DNA from: an uncultured Verrucomicrobiales bacterium
Lineage (GTDB): Bacteria > Verrucomicrobiota > Verrucomicrobiia > Verrucomicrobiales > Akkermansiaceae
Assembly (NCBI GenBank): GCA_937905985.1
Contig: CALCWC010000026.1
Span: forward strand, 1 to 64,000
DNA length: 64,000 bases
Reading direction: 5' to 3'
In this document: one piece after another, positions 34,779 through 43,498 of the stretch
Layout: each line of letters opens with the position of its first letter
Numbering within the stretch: the first letter of the stretch is position 1
Notes under the pieces: generated by a model
The model's input: the letters and a program-made list of their open reading frames with translations, nothing else
What the model was told of the DNA's origin: nothing
Database searches by the model: none
Made by a program: the position numbers and the translations under genes

Positions 34779-36666
34779 ACGCAAATCCTTTGCACAGAGG
34801 TTGAGCCTCATCGTCATTGCTCTCATCTCCGTCCTCTTCGTCGGAGTGCTGGCCATTGCCGCACAAACCTGCCGCCACCTCATCGCGGAAGAAGCCACCA
34901 AATCCGCCACCAACCTGCTGGACGCCACAATCGCGGACGTGGAGAAAGAGCTGCGCAGCGTGGAGGTGGCCACCGCCAACACCGCCTGGATGGTGGAGGG
35001 GCATGAGAACGATGACGCCTACCTGCTGCACCTCACCCGCAAACTGGTGGAATCCAACGAACACATCGTGGGCAGTGCCGTGGCCTTTGTGGCAGACTAC
35101 CACGAGGGCAGGCACTACTACGCCCCGTACACCTGGATGGATGAGGACACGGAGGACGTGAAGCACTCCCACCTGGGAAGCGAGACGTACGACTACTTCC
35201 TGATGGACTGGTTCCAGATACCGTACCTCACCAAGAAGGCGTGCTGGACGGAGCCGTACTACGACGAGGGAGGCGGCGAGCAATGGATTTGCACCTACAG
35301 CCGCCCGATATTCGACAAGGAGGGCAGGCTGTACGCCGTAATCACCGCGGATATCGCGCTGAACTGGCTTTACCACAAGTTCGGTGACATCCACCCGTAC
35401 AAGGACTCCTTCACCATCCTCATCAGCCGCAACGGCTCCTACGTCGCTGCACCGGACCGCTCCTGGCTGCGCGGCTCCACTATCTTCTCCGTGGCGGCAG
35501 AGAAAGAGGACGAACGCGCCTGGAATACAGCCCTGGACATGGTGGCGGGGCTCAAGGGCAGCTCGGAATTCGAGAAGGACGGCAAATCATACTTCGGCGT
35601 GTACGGCCCGCTCTCCAACGGGTGGTCCGCCTCCATCATCTGCCCGTACAGCTCGGTGCTGGCCCGCGCCACGGAAATGAACCTGGTGGTCGTTGTGCTT
35701 GCGGTGGCGGGTTTGTTCGGCCTGTTCCTCCTGTGCCGGGCGTCCATCGAGCGGGCCGCCTCGCCGCTTCGCAAATTCTCGGAAAGCGCCATGAGCATCG
35801 CCAAGGGCAACTTCAACACCAAGCTCCCGGATATCCAGACCGATGACGAAATCCGACAGCTGCGCGACTCCTTCGACTACATGCAGGGCTCGCTCACCCA
35901 GTACATCCAGGACTTGAAGAGCACCACCGCCGGCAAGCAGCGCCTGGAAAGCGAGCTCAACATCGCCCACAACATCCAGATGCAGATGCTGCCCAAGAAC
36001 TTTGCAGACATCAAACTCGCGGATGTGTACGCGGACATCCACCCCGCCAAGGAGGTGGGCGGCGATTTGTACGACGTGACCGCGCGCAATAACATGTTGT
36101 ACTTCGCCGTGGGTGATGTGTCCGGCAAGGGCGTGTCCGCCGCGCTCATCATGGCCATTACCCGTAGCTCCCTGCGCTTTGTGGGCGGCCACGGCATCGA
36201 CCTCTCGGAAATGGCGGGCAAGATCAACCGCAGCCTTACGGAGAACAATGAGAGCGGCATGTTCGTCACCCTCCTGCTCTGCCGCTTCAACACAGAAACC
36301 CGCGTGCTGAACTACTGCAACGCCGGCCACAATCCGCCCGTTGTCATCCCCCGCAACGGCGAGCCCTACTTCCTGCCGCTCATCCCCAACCTCGTGGTCG
36401 GCGTCATGGACGACTTCGAGTTCAAAATGCAGACCCGCCAGATGGAGGAGGGCGACACCATTGTGCTGTACACCGACGGCGTGACCGAGGCGGAAGACCC
36501 GGACAAGAACCAGTACGGTGAGCAGCGCCTCATGGCCTGGGCCCGCACCGTCACCCCGCAGATGTCCGCCAGGGAGGCCACCGACCGCCTCTCCGCAGAC
36601 CTTAAGCGCTTCACACGCGGCAACGAGCAGAACGACGACATCACCATCCTCATCATCCGCACCTGA
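34771..36666 (+). CDS. Cache-HAMP-PP2C (RsbU/SpoIIE-type) phosphatase
   Basis: The 631-residue protein is a membrane sensor phosphatase. TM1 spans about residues 12-32, a periplasmic dCache-like domain about 35-300 (YAPYTWMDED, YSRPIFDKEGRLYAVITADIAL, KDGKSYFGVYGPLSNGWSASI), TM2 about 303-325 and HAMP about 325-375. A short coiled coil leads into the PP2C domain with EVGGDLYD (E428-D432), GDVSGKGVSAAL, NAGHNPP, YTDGVTEAED and the final NDDITILIIR. All metal ligands are visible. It dephosphorylates, in known relatives, an anti-sigma-factor antagonist; none is here. It overlaps the substrate-binding gene by 8 bases, so the two are cotranslated and may act as ligand sensor and output. Confidence 0.93.
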   Translation: MSKRKSFAQRLSLIVIALISVLFVGVLAIAAQTCRHLIAEEATKSATNLLDATIADVEKELRSVEVATANTAWMVEGHENDDAYLLHLTRKLVESNEHIVGSAVAFVADYHEGRHYYAPYTWMDEDTEDVKHSHLGSETYDYFLMDWFQIPYLTKKACWTEPYYDEGGGEQWICTYSRPIFDKEGRLYAVITADIALNWLYHKFGDIHPYKDSFTILISRNGSYVAAPDRSWLRGSTIFSVAAEKEDERAWNTALDMVAGLKGSSEFEKDGKSYFGVYGPLSNGWSASIICPYSSVLARATEMNLVVVVLAVAGLFGLFLLCRASIERAASPLRKFSESAMSIAKGNFNTKLPDIQTDDEIRQLRDSFDYMQGSLTQYIQDLKSTTAGKQRLESELNIAHNIQMQMLPKNFADIKLADVYADIHPAKEVGGDLYDVTARNNMLYFAVGDVSGKGVSAALIMAITRSSLRFVGGHGIDLSEMAGKINRSLTENNESGMFVTLLLCRFNTETRVLNYCNAGHNPPVVIPRNGEPYFLPLIPNLVVGVMDDFEFKMQTRQMEEGDTIVLYTDGVTEAEDPDKNQYGEQRLMAWARTVTPQMSAREATDRLSADLKRFTRGNEQNDDITILIIRT

Positions 36667-36753
36667 GTGCGGCAGGGGGGGCACCTCCCCAAACTTTTTT
36701 TCACATTTTTCATTTTTTACCGTGCATTCGGCCGTTTTCGCGCTTAAGGGGGT

Positions 36754-37638
36754 ATGGAAAACGTTATGGACACAATGAACAATCCCGTTTGGAGAAAAGC
36801 CTTCCGCGGCGTTTGCTATCTGGTGTATGCCCTGCTGTGCCTGCTTTACGTGGGCGGGTGGTGGGCGGTGGTGGAATCCATCGGCAAGGCGCCGTGGTAC
36901 GAGCTGCAACCCTGGCTGGGCGACAAGCCGGAAATAACCGATTGCGACTGGTTCAACGGCCACCTGAGCGTCACCATGAACGCCACGCCGCAACAGGTGG
37001 CAGACTACGCCGCCGCGCTGCAGCTGCAGCAAGGGGAAACGGCCGAGAATGGCACCGTGCACTATGCCTCCCCCGGCCCCTGCTGCCTGCGCACGCAGGA
37101 GGGCCGGGTTTCCCATGAAAGCGTGGATATCACCATGCAAAGCCGCGGCAACTCCTGCACCGTCACCATATGCGACCATTTCCCTTTCGCAATGGGCGAG
37201 GGGCAGGGAAAGCCGCAGCCCCGCACCATCCCCGCGCGCTTCCCCTCCCGGGAGTCCTGGCTGGATGACCTCCCGGCCTCCTGGGTGGGCTTCTTCAACA
37301 AGAACGCCGGGCTGACGTCATTCGTCTCCGGCATCATCCTGCTCAGCTGGGCGGCGTTGTTTTTCGGGCAGAGCCTGCTGGTGGACGGCGCGCTGCTGCT
37401 GCGGTGGCGGCGTCCGCCGCACGGTTTTAGGCGGTGGGCGGCGTGGCTGCTGCTGCCGCTGGCGCTGCTGGGTCCCGCCCTGCTGGCGCACCTGCTTTCC
37501 ATGCCGGAATGGGACTTCGTGGCCATTTTCGTCACCTTTGTGCTCGGCATTGTGCTGGGCGGCGTCAGCGTGCTATGCTCCTGGCTGCTGAGCTTTGTCT
37601 CCCAACTCCTCCTGGCGGCGGACAAGAAGCTGGCGTGA
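36754..37638 (+). CDS. Hypothetical membrane protein
   Basis: I do not recognise this 294-residue protein. One membrane helix at about residues 18-42 is followed by an exported domain of about 130 residues with two Cys pairs (PCCLRTQ, CTVTICDH). Two or three further helices are at about 183-205, 222-245 and 255-280. A Pro/Arg-rich cytoplasmic loop (RWRRPPHGFRRW) sits between them. It is preceded by a GGGGG ribosome-binding-like site. It may be cotranscribed with the phosphatase gene 88 bases upstream. Confidence 0.7.
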   Translation: MENVMDTMNNPVWRKAFRGVCYLVYALLCLLYVGGWWAVVESIGKAPWYELQPWLGDKPEITDCDWFNGHLSVTMNATPQQVADYAAALQLQQGETAENGTVHYASPGPCCLRTQEGRVSHESVDITMQSRGNSCTVTICDHFPFAMGEGQGKPQPRTIPARFPSRESWLDDLPASWVGFFNKNAGLTSFVSGIILLSWAALFFGQSLLVDGALLLRWRRPPHGFRRWAAWLLLPLALLGPALLAHLLSMPEWDFVAIFVTFVLGIVLGGVSVLCSWLLSFVSQLLLAADKKLA

Positions 37639-37652
37639 AGGGTGGAAAAAAC

Positions 37653-37681
37653 TTGACCCTGCCGGGGGGAATCGCTAATAT
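37653..37681 (+). promoter_or_regulatory. Promoter of the lipoprotein gene
   Basis: TTGACC (37653-37658), 17 bases, TAATAT (37676-37681). The predicted transcription start is base 37688, the A of the ATG, so a leaderless mRNA is possible. Confidence 0.6.
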
Positions 37682-37687
37682 CGCAGT

Positions 37688-38479
37688 ATGATGGTACGCA
37701 AATTCGCATCCTGCCTTATTGCGCTGGTCATGGCGGCCGGCTTTGTCAGTGTGAGCTCTTGCTCACACGCGGATTTCAATAGAATTCCCAAGACAAGCGG
37801 CTTCTTCCAGCACCTGGAGAAGAGCAAGTATGAGAGCACTCCCATGGTGGCCTACTGGGACGATATGGATGACGCCGAATGGGATGCGCGCGTGCACGGC
37901 ACCAACGGCAAGAGCCAAACCATCATACTCAAGCCCGTAACTCTGGACTACTTCACCCCGCGCCCCAAGGACGCCGCCCTCGCCACCCGCATCGAGAACA
38001 TGCGCGACTATTTCGACAAGGAGCTCCAGAAGGAATTCCAGCGTCTGGACAAGGACCCCAACAACAACCTGCACCTCACAACCAAGCCCGGGCGCGGCGT
38101 GTACACGCTGGAAGTCGCCATGCTCTCCGTCAAATCCACCAACGTGGCCAAGAACGTGGCCATGCAGGTGCCGGGCTTCTTCATCAAGGGCGGCAGCGCG
38201 GCGGCTTCGCTCGTGCTGGGGCAGAAGGACGACACCGGCTACATCTCCTTCGGCGCGCGCCTGATTGACGACCGCGGCAAGGTGATTTGCGAGACCGGCG
38301 ACTTCGAGTACGGCATGCAGTCCGTGATAGGCCGCATCGGCTTCGATTCCAAGGATTACCGCCCCTACGCCTACCAGAAGCAGACCATCGATTTCTGGGT
38401 GGAGGAGATCGGACAGCTCATGACCACGGATTCCAAGACCTCGGTCTCCAAGCCCAAGGTTTCCTTCAACCCGTTCTAA
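37688..38479 (+). CDS. Lipoprotein, DUF3313-like
   Basis: The 263-residue product has a lipoprotein signal with the lipidated Cys in VSSC (about residue 25). The mature part resembles DUF3313-type lipoproteins: SGFFQHLEKSKYEST near the start (the family GFL..Y..L pattern), a middle region with ARIENMRDYFDKELQKEF, and GVYTLEVAMLSVKSTN. Members sit in the outer-membrane periplasmic face; function is unknown. Two ATGs are in tandem (37688, 37691). Confidence 0.7.
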   Translation: MMVRKFASCLIALVMAAGFVSVSSCSHADFNRIPKTSGFFQHLEKSKYESTPMVAYWDDMDDAEWDARVHGTNGKSQTIILKPVTLDYFTPRPKDAALATRIENMRDYFDKELQKEFQRLDKDPNNNLHLTTKPGRGVYTLEVAMLSVKSTNVAKNVAMQVPGFFIKGGSAAASLVLGQKDDTGYISFGARLIDDRGKVICETGDFEYGMQSVIGRIGFDSKDYRPYAYQKQTIDFWVEEIGQLMTTDSKTSVSKPKVSFNPF

Positions 38480-38528
38480 AGGTAACAGGCGGTGCATAAC
38501 CGCGCCTGCACGCGGCGGTTTTCCGGGG

Positions 38529-38555
38529 TTGACACCGGGGCGGAAAGGCTATAGA
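38529..38555 (+). promoter_or_regulatory. Promoter of the IdeS-like/Pmp gene
   Basis: TTGACA (38529-38534), a short 15-base spacer and TATAGA (38550-38555). The ATG at 38564 follows 9 bases later, so the leader would be 1-2 bases. Confidence 0.5.
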
Positions 38556-38563
38556 GTTTCCGC

Positions 38564-40963
38564 ATGAAGATTTGCACCCCTGTCATGGCATTGCTGCTGG
38601 CCTGCGCCGGCGTTCAGGCTGAAATCCGGCTGGCGGACGCCACCGTGTGCGACGTGGAGCAGGGCCGCGCAGAGAAGCCGGACAATTGGATGAGCTGGGC
38701 CGCGGCGGATGCCAACCTGATTCAGGCGTGGCAGGATGTCTATTACAACAGGCACGACGAGGGAGAGACCCCGCCCACGGGCTCGGGAACGGGCATGGCG
38801 CGCTCTGCGGAGGTTTACCGCGCATTCCTGGACGGCTGGAAGACGGACGGCTATTCCTACATCCCGAACGGCGTGACCTGGTGGTTTCAGGGCGGGGAGT
38901 ACCAGTTGCCGTTCGGGGCCATCACGGCCAGCGTGAACGAGCCCGCCGTGCATGCGGAGCGAGACTCGGGGTACTACAACACGGTGTTCGGGAATTCCGT
39001 GCTCTCAGAGGATGTGGATGTGGAAACCGGCGAGCCCAAGCCCTGCTTCAACGATGTGAACGGCTACGGCACGGATCTTGCCGTGCGCACCGGCAGCACC
39101 GGGGGACGCCAGGTATCCTACGCGGAGCTCAAGGAGGGACTTGACCAGGCTTTTCAATACAAGGGACACGCCGCCGCGCTGGGCATCTACTGCCATAGCA
39201 GCGTGCTCTCCGCCACCACCATGCACGCGCTCACCTGCTGGGGATATGAGGCCGATGACAACGGCAACGTGCAGGCCCTGTACGTCACCGACTCGGCCGA
39301 TGGCCGCACCGGGCTGGTGAAGATGGGCGTGACGGCCAATGGCAAGGATGAGGACGGGAAGGAGTTGCTGTACCTCGTTCCCGAGGATGCGAAAGGCATA
39401 TACAGCCTGGGCGCGTTCTGCATCAAGTCCGTGACCGGCATCGCCACCCCGCAGGATGTGGCGGTGAAGGCGGAGGACCGCTCCATCCTGCCTACCGACG
39501 GCACGCTGACCGGCAACACGGGGCTGAACGCAGACACCACCGTTCACCAGACCGTTACCGTGGGAGAATGGCTGCTGCTGGCCTCTGCCCATGATGCCAA
39601 GCTGACCATCGACAACGCGGAGGGCAACGGCCTGGTGGTGGAGGCCAACGGCACGGCGCAGCTGCACGCCACTGCAATCCATGCCTGCTCCGGCTCCGGC
39701 ATGCATGTGGCCGGCGGTGTTGAGGTGGATGGTCAGGGGCTCGCCATCTCGCAGAACCAGGGTTCCGGCGTGGCGGTTTCCGGCAGCATGCAGGTGCGAG
39801 AGGCGGATGTATCCATCACCGGCAACAGCACCGCGCAGGATGGCGGCGGCATCCGCGTCGCCTTCGGCGGCAGCATGACCGTCACCGCGGCGGATTCCCT
39901 GCCGAACCTGGCTGTCTCCGGCAACTCCGCCTCAGGAAACGGCGGCGGCATCTGCAATGCGGGCTCCCTGGTCATCATGAATCTCGGTACCGTCACCTTG
40001 GCGGGCAACCGCGCCGAACAGGGCTCCGCCATCTACAACTCGGGAGACCTCTCCATCTCCGGCATTTGGAATGGCGTCAACATCTCCGCGCCGCAGGGCA
40101 GCTCCGCCGCCATCGTCCACAACGCCGCCGGGGCCTCCCTGGAGCTGGCGGACTGCTACGGGAATATCACCATCAGCGGCGCCCCTATCGGCATTGAGAA
40201 CCACGGCACGCTCTTCCTCGGCACAGATGAGGAGAACCCCATCGTCTTCCAAGATTGCGCGCTCACCGGCAGCGGCACCGCATACCTCGGCATGGATGCC
40301 ATGCAAAGCCTGTATTATGGCAGGGGCGTGGTCTTCACTCAAGGCGACAAAAGCACCGCCGTGGGCTCCTCCGCTGACGACGACACCGCCACCCTGCAAG
40401 CCGCCACCCTGGCCGCAGGCTCCCTGGTGGGCCTCAATCAAAACGCCTGCCTGTCACGCGCCTCCATTGCAGCAGATGCCGATTTCCGGGCAGAGGATGT
40501 GCAGCTGGATGCCGTGGACATGCAGGTTGACGGCGCCCTGGCGCTCACCAACGTGCGCACCGCCTCAGATTCCACCTACGCCGCGCTCTCCATCACCCTG
40601 CAGGATGTCACGCTCATCCTGAACCCCGCCGCTGACACCGCCCCCCTGTTCGCCGCCAAAGCACCGGAGATGGCCCTGGATGCCTCCGGCGTGTTCAACA
40701 CAGGGGAACTCTCCGGCTCCCTCACCCTCGTGCAGGACGACATCACGCGCTCCATGCGCGCGGCGGGCGTCTCCCGCCTCAGGGTGGATTTCGGAGAAAG
40801 CGCCCGCCTGGCCCAGGATATCTCCATGCTCATGCAGGGGCTGCAATACGATGGTGTCGTCGGCAGCTCCGCCTTTTTCACCCTCCGCGTGCCGGAACCC
40901 TCCGCTCCTGCCCTCGCGCTGCTGGCCATCGCCGCCTGCGCCGCCCGCAGGAGAACGCGCTGA
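38564..40963 (+). CDS. PEP-CTERM protein with IdeS-like domain (Cys to Ser) and Pmp-like repeats
   Basis: The 799-residue protein has a signal peptide (residues 1-19). Residues 25-260 resemble the IdeS/Mac (C66) cysteine protease fold. The Cys segment of IdeS aligns with DNWMSWAAADANLIQAWQD, where Ser44 replaces the nucleophile. The His segment aligns with MHALTCWGYEADDNGNVQALYVTDS, which keeps His221 and Asp243. Residues 330-780 have GNSTAQDGGGIRVA, GNSASGNGGGICN and similar repeats of Chlamydia Pmp/autotransporter beta-helices. The end VPEPSAPALALLAIAACAARRRTR is a PEP-CTERM-like sorting tail. I infer a cell-surface beta-helix carrying an enzymatically inactive or altered peptidase domain. 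Its tail differs from the other three PEP-CTERM proteins. Confidence 0.85.
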   Translation: MKICTPVMALLLACAGVQAEIRLADATVCDVEQGRAEKPDNWMSWAAADANLIQAWQDVYYNRHDEGETPPTGSGTGMARSAEVYRAFLDGWKTDGYSYIPNGVTWWFQGGEYQLPFGAITASVNEPAVHAERDSGYYNTVFGNSVLSEDVDVETGEPKPCFNDVNGYGTDLAVRTGSTGGRQVSYAELKEGLDQAFQYKGHAAALGIYCHSSVLSATTMHALTCWGYEADDNGNVQALYVTDSADGRTGLVKMGVTANGKDEDGKELLYLVPEDAKGIYSLGAFCIKSVTGIATPQDVAVKAEDRSILPTDGTLTGNTGLNADTTVHQTVTVGEWLLLASAHDAKLTIDNAEGNGLVVEANGTAQLHATAIHACSGSGMHVAGGVEVDGQGLAISQNQGSGVAVSGSMQVREADVSITGNSTAQDGGGIRVAFGGSMTVTAADSLPNLAVSGNSASGNGGGICNAGSLVIMNLGTVTLAGNRAEQGSAIYNSGDLSISGIWNGVNISAPQGSSAAIVHNAAGASLELADCYGNITISGAPIGIENHGTLFLGTDEENPIVFQDCALTGSGTAYLGMDAMQSLYYGRGVVFTQGDKSTAVGSSADDDTATLQAATLAAGSLVGLNQNACLSRASIAADADFRAEDVQLDAVDMQVDGALALTNVRTASDSTYAALSITLQDVTLILNPAADTAPLFAAKAPEMALDASGVFNTGELSGSLTLVQDDITRSMRAAGVSRLRVDFGESARLAQDISMLMQGLQYDGVVGSSAFFTLRVPEPSAPALALLAIAACAARRRTR

Positions 40964-40993
40964 TGCCCCTCACCCACGCCACGTACCTAAAAA

Positions 40994-41020
40994 CCCCTCC
41001 CGCTTCGCAGCAGGGAGGGG
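40994..41020. terminator. Bidirectional terminator
   Basis: Arms CCCCTCCC (40994-41001) and GGGAGGGG (41013-41020) lie between the convergent genes at 38564 and 41049, with A-rich and T-rich flanks. Confidence 0.7.
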
Positions 41021-41048
41021 CTTTGTCAAACCTTCTTCGGCGCTACCT

Positions 41049-41852
41049 TTACTTGCGGCGACGGCGAGCGGCAAGGCCCGCAAGCGCAAGCAGGGAAAGC
41101 GTGCCCGTCGCAGGCTCCGGTACGTTCTGCATGGTAAAAATGGCGCGGTTGGACGCCAAAGCATCATCCTTGCTCAGCGTCTTGTCATACAGCGCCACCT
41201 TGGCAACATAATCCGGATTCACCTTGAGAGTATCCATCACAAAGTCGCTCCAACGAAGTCCGCTATCCGCCATGAACGGGGTCCCTACACTGGGGATTGT
41301 CTCGTAATAAGATTCACCAGATCCAGGGATTTCGTATTTGATTGTAGTATAAAGCTTAGTTCCTTCATTATTGCTCATGTTGGCGGTCAGCGTCAGAGAA
41401 ATGCCCAGAGGAGAGTCCAGACATTCCATCGCTTCCGTATTCACACCAAGCCAGTTGTTGTTTTTCGTGGCGCGGTAATTGGTTGTCTGCACATTCTTTC
41501 CGGCATCGGTAATGGCCATGAACGCGCCGCCTTGAGTAATAATGCCTTGTGCATCCGAGCTGTAGCCCATGCCAACACCGAACTTTTCGCCAGTATTTTC
41601 ACCAATCACGGAAATCAGGGACTTGCTCATGTTAGTTTTGGAGCTGCCAACATACTCGGCAATCAAGTTTACACCCGCTGGATTGAGCTCGAAGGTGTAG
41701 GAGAAATCCTTATTGGTTGACGTCGGGTCGGTCAACGTGTAGCTTTCCGGCGAGGAGGTGGTGAAGAACAGCTTTTGGAATGCTGTGTCGGTAATATCCC
41801 CAGCCATAGCCAAGCTGCCGAGGGTGATGAGTGCAAGTAGTGTTGCTTTCAT
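41049..41852 (-). CDS. PEP-CTERM sorting-domain protein
   Basis: The 267-residue product has a signal peptide (MKATLLALITLGSLAMA) and ends VPEPATGTLSLLALAGLAARRRRK, a PEP-CTERM-like tail for an exosortase-type transpeptidase. The middle is beta-rich, has no family I recognise, and resembles LamG-type folds in length only. Its signal peptide is nearly that of the divergent gene at 42208, so the two are probably paralogous or gene-converted at the 5' end. Confidence 0.85.
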   Translation of the reverse strand: MKATLLALITLGSLAMAGDITDTAFQKLFFTTSSPESYTLTDPTSTNKDFSYTFELNPAGVNLIAEYVGSSKTNMSKSLISVIGENTGEKFGVGMGYSSDAQGIITQGGAFMAITDAGKNVQTTNYRATKNNNWLGVNTEAMECLDSPLGISLTLTANMSNNEGTKLYTTIKYEIPGSGESYYETIPSVGTPFMADSGLRWSDFVMDTLKVNPDYVAKVALYDKTLSKDDALASNRAIFTMQNVPEPATGTLSLLALAGLAARRRRK

Positions 41853-41937
41853 TTTTTCAGTTTCTATTGTAGGTTAAGTGCAAGGGCTTGCGGAGGGACA
41901 CCTCGTCACTCTCCTGAACCGTCGTTTGCGAGGAAAG

Positions 41938-41948
41938 CCTACAGTATT
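41938..41948 (-). promoter_or_regulatory. Half-site of the PEP-CTERM palindrome
   Basis: CCTACAGTATT matches one arm of the palindromes at 42093 and 54176; the other arm has decayed. It lies 86 bases upstream of the minus-strand gene at 41852. Confidence 0.5.
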
Positions 41949-42092
41949 TGGAAACCTTATGCAAGTCTAAATTGAAAACAAATTGAATTTTTGAGGTTTG
42001 GCGGGTGCTTAATTTTTCCCAAATAATTTGGCGAGGGGTTCCTGAAGCCTGAATTTGCAGATTTCCGTAAGGGAAACGGCGCGCGCAGGCGC

Positions 42093-42115
42093 CTACAGTA
42101 TTCCAAATACTGTAG
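42093..42115 (+). promoter_or_regulatory. Operator-like palindrome upstream of a PEP-CTERM gene
   Basis: Perfect 10-bp arms CTACAGTATT and AATACTGTAG around CCA. It lies 93 bases before the start at 42208. The same palindrome, with one more pair, occurs at 54176. Confidence 0.7.
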
Positions 42116-42207
42116 ACTGCCCCTGCGCGCGGCGGGAACGGAAGAGCGCACGAAAGACCTTCCCTACCCACCCCACGCAACTAACTTACAACAAAAACAA
42201 AACAGAT

Positions 42208-42924
42208 ATGAAAGCAACACTACTTGCACTCCTGACACTGGGCAGCCTGGCCTTCGGCTTGGATACAAGTCAGGCCCTCACCCTGAGCACCGATTTCACC
42301 AAGGGCAGCTCCTCCGGCGGCAATGGTTATACCGGCATTGCCTTCCAGCTCACCCCCGGAACTGATCGTTACACGAATAGCAACCTTCTTACCGAGAATG
42401 CGACCTACGAATTGACGGGCATCACCATTCAGTGGCGCAATAACACCAATCCCACAACAAAGGTTGAAGATGGAGTCCAGCTTGTTGTGACAAATGCCTC
42501 GGACCAGAAGGTTCTCGGCATTTCGAACAGTATTACCTCGTTGGTTGCCGGGCCGCTTCCGGGCAAGGAAGGGGACCAGATCAACCTGGCAGTGCATACA
42601 TTCGAGACTCCCATCACGCTTGCTCTCAAGACCCCCTATTATGCCTTCTATGTTACGGATGCGAAAGTCCAGGACATAGAGGTTGGACAGCCGTTGACAG
42701 TGGCCAGCGTGGCTCCGGTCAACCTGATGGCACAGGGCGGGGCTAGCGCCTATACGAATCCCAACACTGATTTCGGCACGGCGCAGGGGTTGGCTCCGTA
42801 TGGACCTAACTTTGCTCCCATTGGCTATCTTTCGATCACAAAGAAGAGCAACGTACCTGAGCCGACGACGGGCACGCTGAGCCTGCTGGCGCTGGCTGGC
42901 CTTTGCATCCGTCGCCGCAAGTAA
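42208..42924 (+). CDS. PEP-CTERM sorting-domain protein
   Basis: The 238-residue product has signal peptide MKATLLALLTLGSLAFG and ends VPEPTTGTLSLLALAGLCIRRRK. The mature region is Thr/Asn-rich and beta-rich, without known domains. The start at 42208 aligns with the paralogous signal at 41852. An upstream palindrome and a downstream terminator bracket it. Like its relatives it should be exported, then cleaved at the PEP-CTERM tail and fixed to the cell surface by an exosortase-family enzyme encoded elsewhere. Confidence 0.85.
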   Translation: MKATLLALLTLGSLAFGLDTSQALTLSTDFTKGSSSGGNGYTGIAFQLTPGTDRYTNSNLLTENATYELTGITIQWRNNTNPTTKVEDGVQLVVTNASDQKVLGISNSITSLVAGPLPGKEGDQINLAVHTFETPITLALKTPYYAFYVTDAKVQDIEVGQPLTVASVAPVNLMAQGGASAYTNPNTDFGTAQGLAPYGPNFAPIGYLSITKKSNVPEPTTGTLSLLALAGLCIRRRK

Positions 42925-42949
42925 GGCGACCTGCAAAGTAGGTTTTACC

Positions 42950-42984
42950 AAAGCCCCTCCCGCCGAAAAGCGGGAGGGGCTTTT
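42950..42984 (+). terminator. Rho-independent terminator
   Basis: Arms AAAGCCCCTCCCGC and GCGGGAGGGGCTTT around CGAAAA, ending in TTTT, 26 bases after the PEP-CTERM gene. Confidence 0.9.
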
Positions 42985-42999
42985 ATATACAACCATGGG

Positions 43000-43432
43000 C
43001 GTGAACAGGCGTGATTAGTTACGCACGCCCACACCGGCCCACACCGCCGTTCGGCGGCGTTACCGTGGTGGGTTTTCGGGCGTGGTTACCCACGGGTTAA
43101 AGAACCCGTGGCTTGCGCATCGCCGCCCCCGGAGGGGGGCTCATAATACCGCGACCGTCTTCGCAGAAGTTACGCCGAGACAGGCCAGGGGCGGATTATT
43201 ACAAGTTCCATCTGGCATTCTGCCAGATGGAACATCATTGTCACGCGCCCTACGGGCGCGCTAACTGTAACCCCGTCAGGGGTGATGGTGCGCAAGCCAC
43301 GGGTTCTTTAACCCGTGGGTCACCCGGCATGCCAACCAATCCACGGTAACCCCGCTTCCGCGGGGTGGTGCCGGTGTATCGCCCGCCTACCAACTACCCC
43401 CGTTCGCGCCAATCATTGTCCACCAACCCCCG
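43000..43432. repeat. Multi-hairpin dispersed element, subfamily B, copy 2
   Basis: The gap between the terminator and the MFS-acyltransferase gene has no gene. It shares with 29735-30147 the order CACACCGGCCCACACCGCC, CCACGGGTT-AAAG-AACCCGTGG, the TTCCATCTGGCA-TTC-TGCCAGATGGAA hairpin and the end module CCCCGCTTCCGCGGGG. Paired changes keep the stems while loops differ, pointing to selection on structure. Confidence 0.85.
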
Positions 43433-43458
43433 CGCCGCTAGGCGCGGCGAACTTTCCA

Positions 43459-43490
43459 AATCGTAAATCGTCAATCGTCAATTGTAAATC
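43459..43490. repeat. Short AT-rich repeats, copy 2
   Basis: AATCGTAAATCGTCAATCGTC and neighbouring units end with the same 19 bases found at 4751-4769. They lie between the multi-hairpin element and the stop of the MFS-acyltransferase gene. Confidence 0.75.
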
Positions 43491-43498
43491 CTAGGGCT

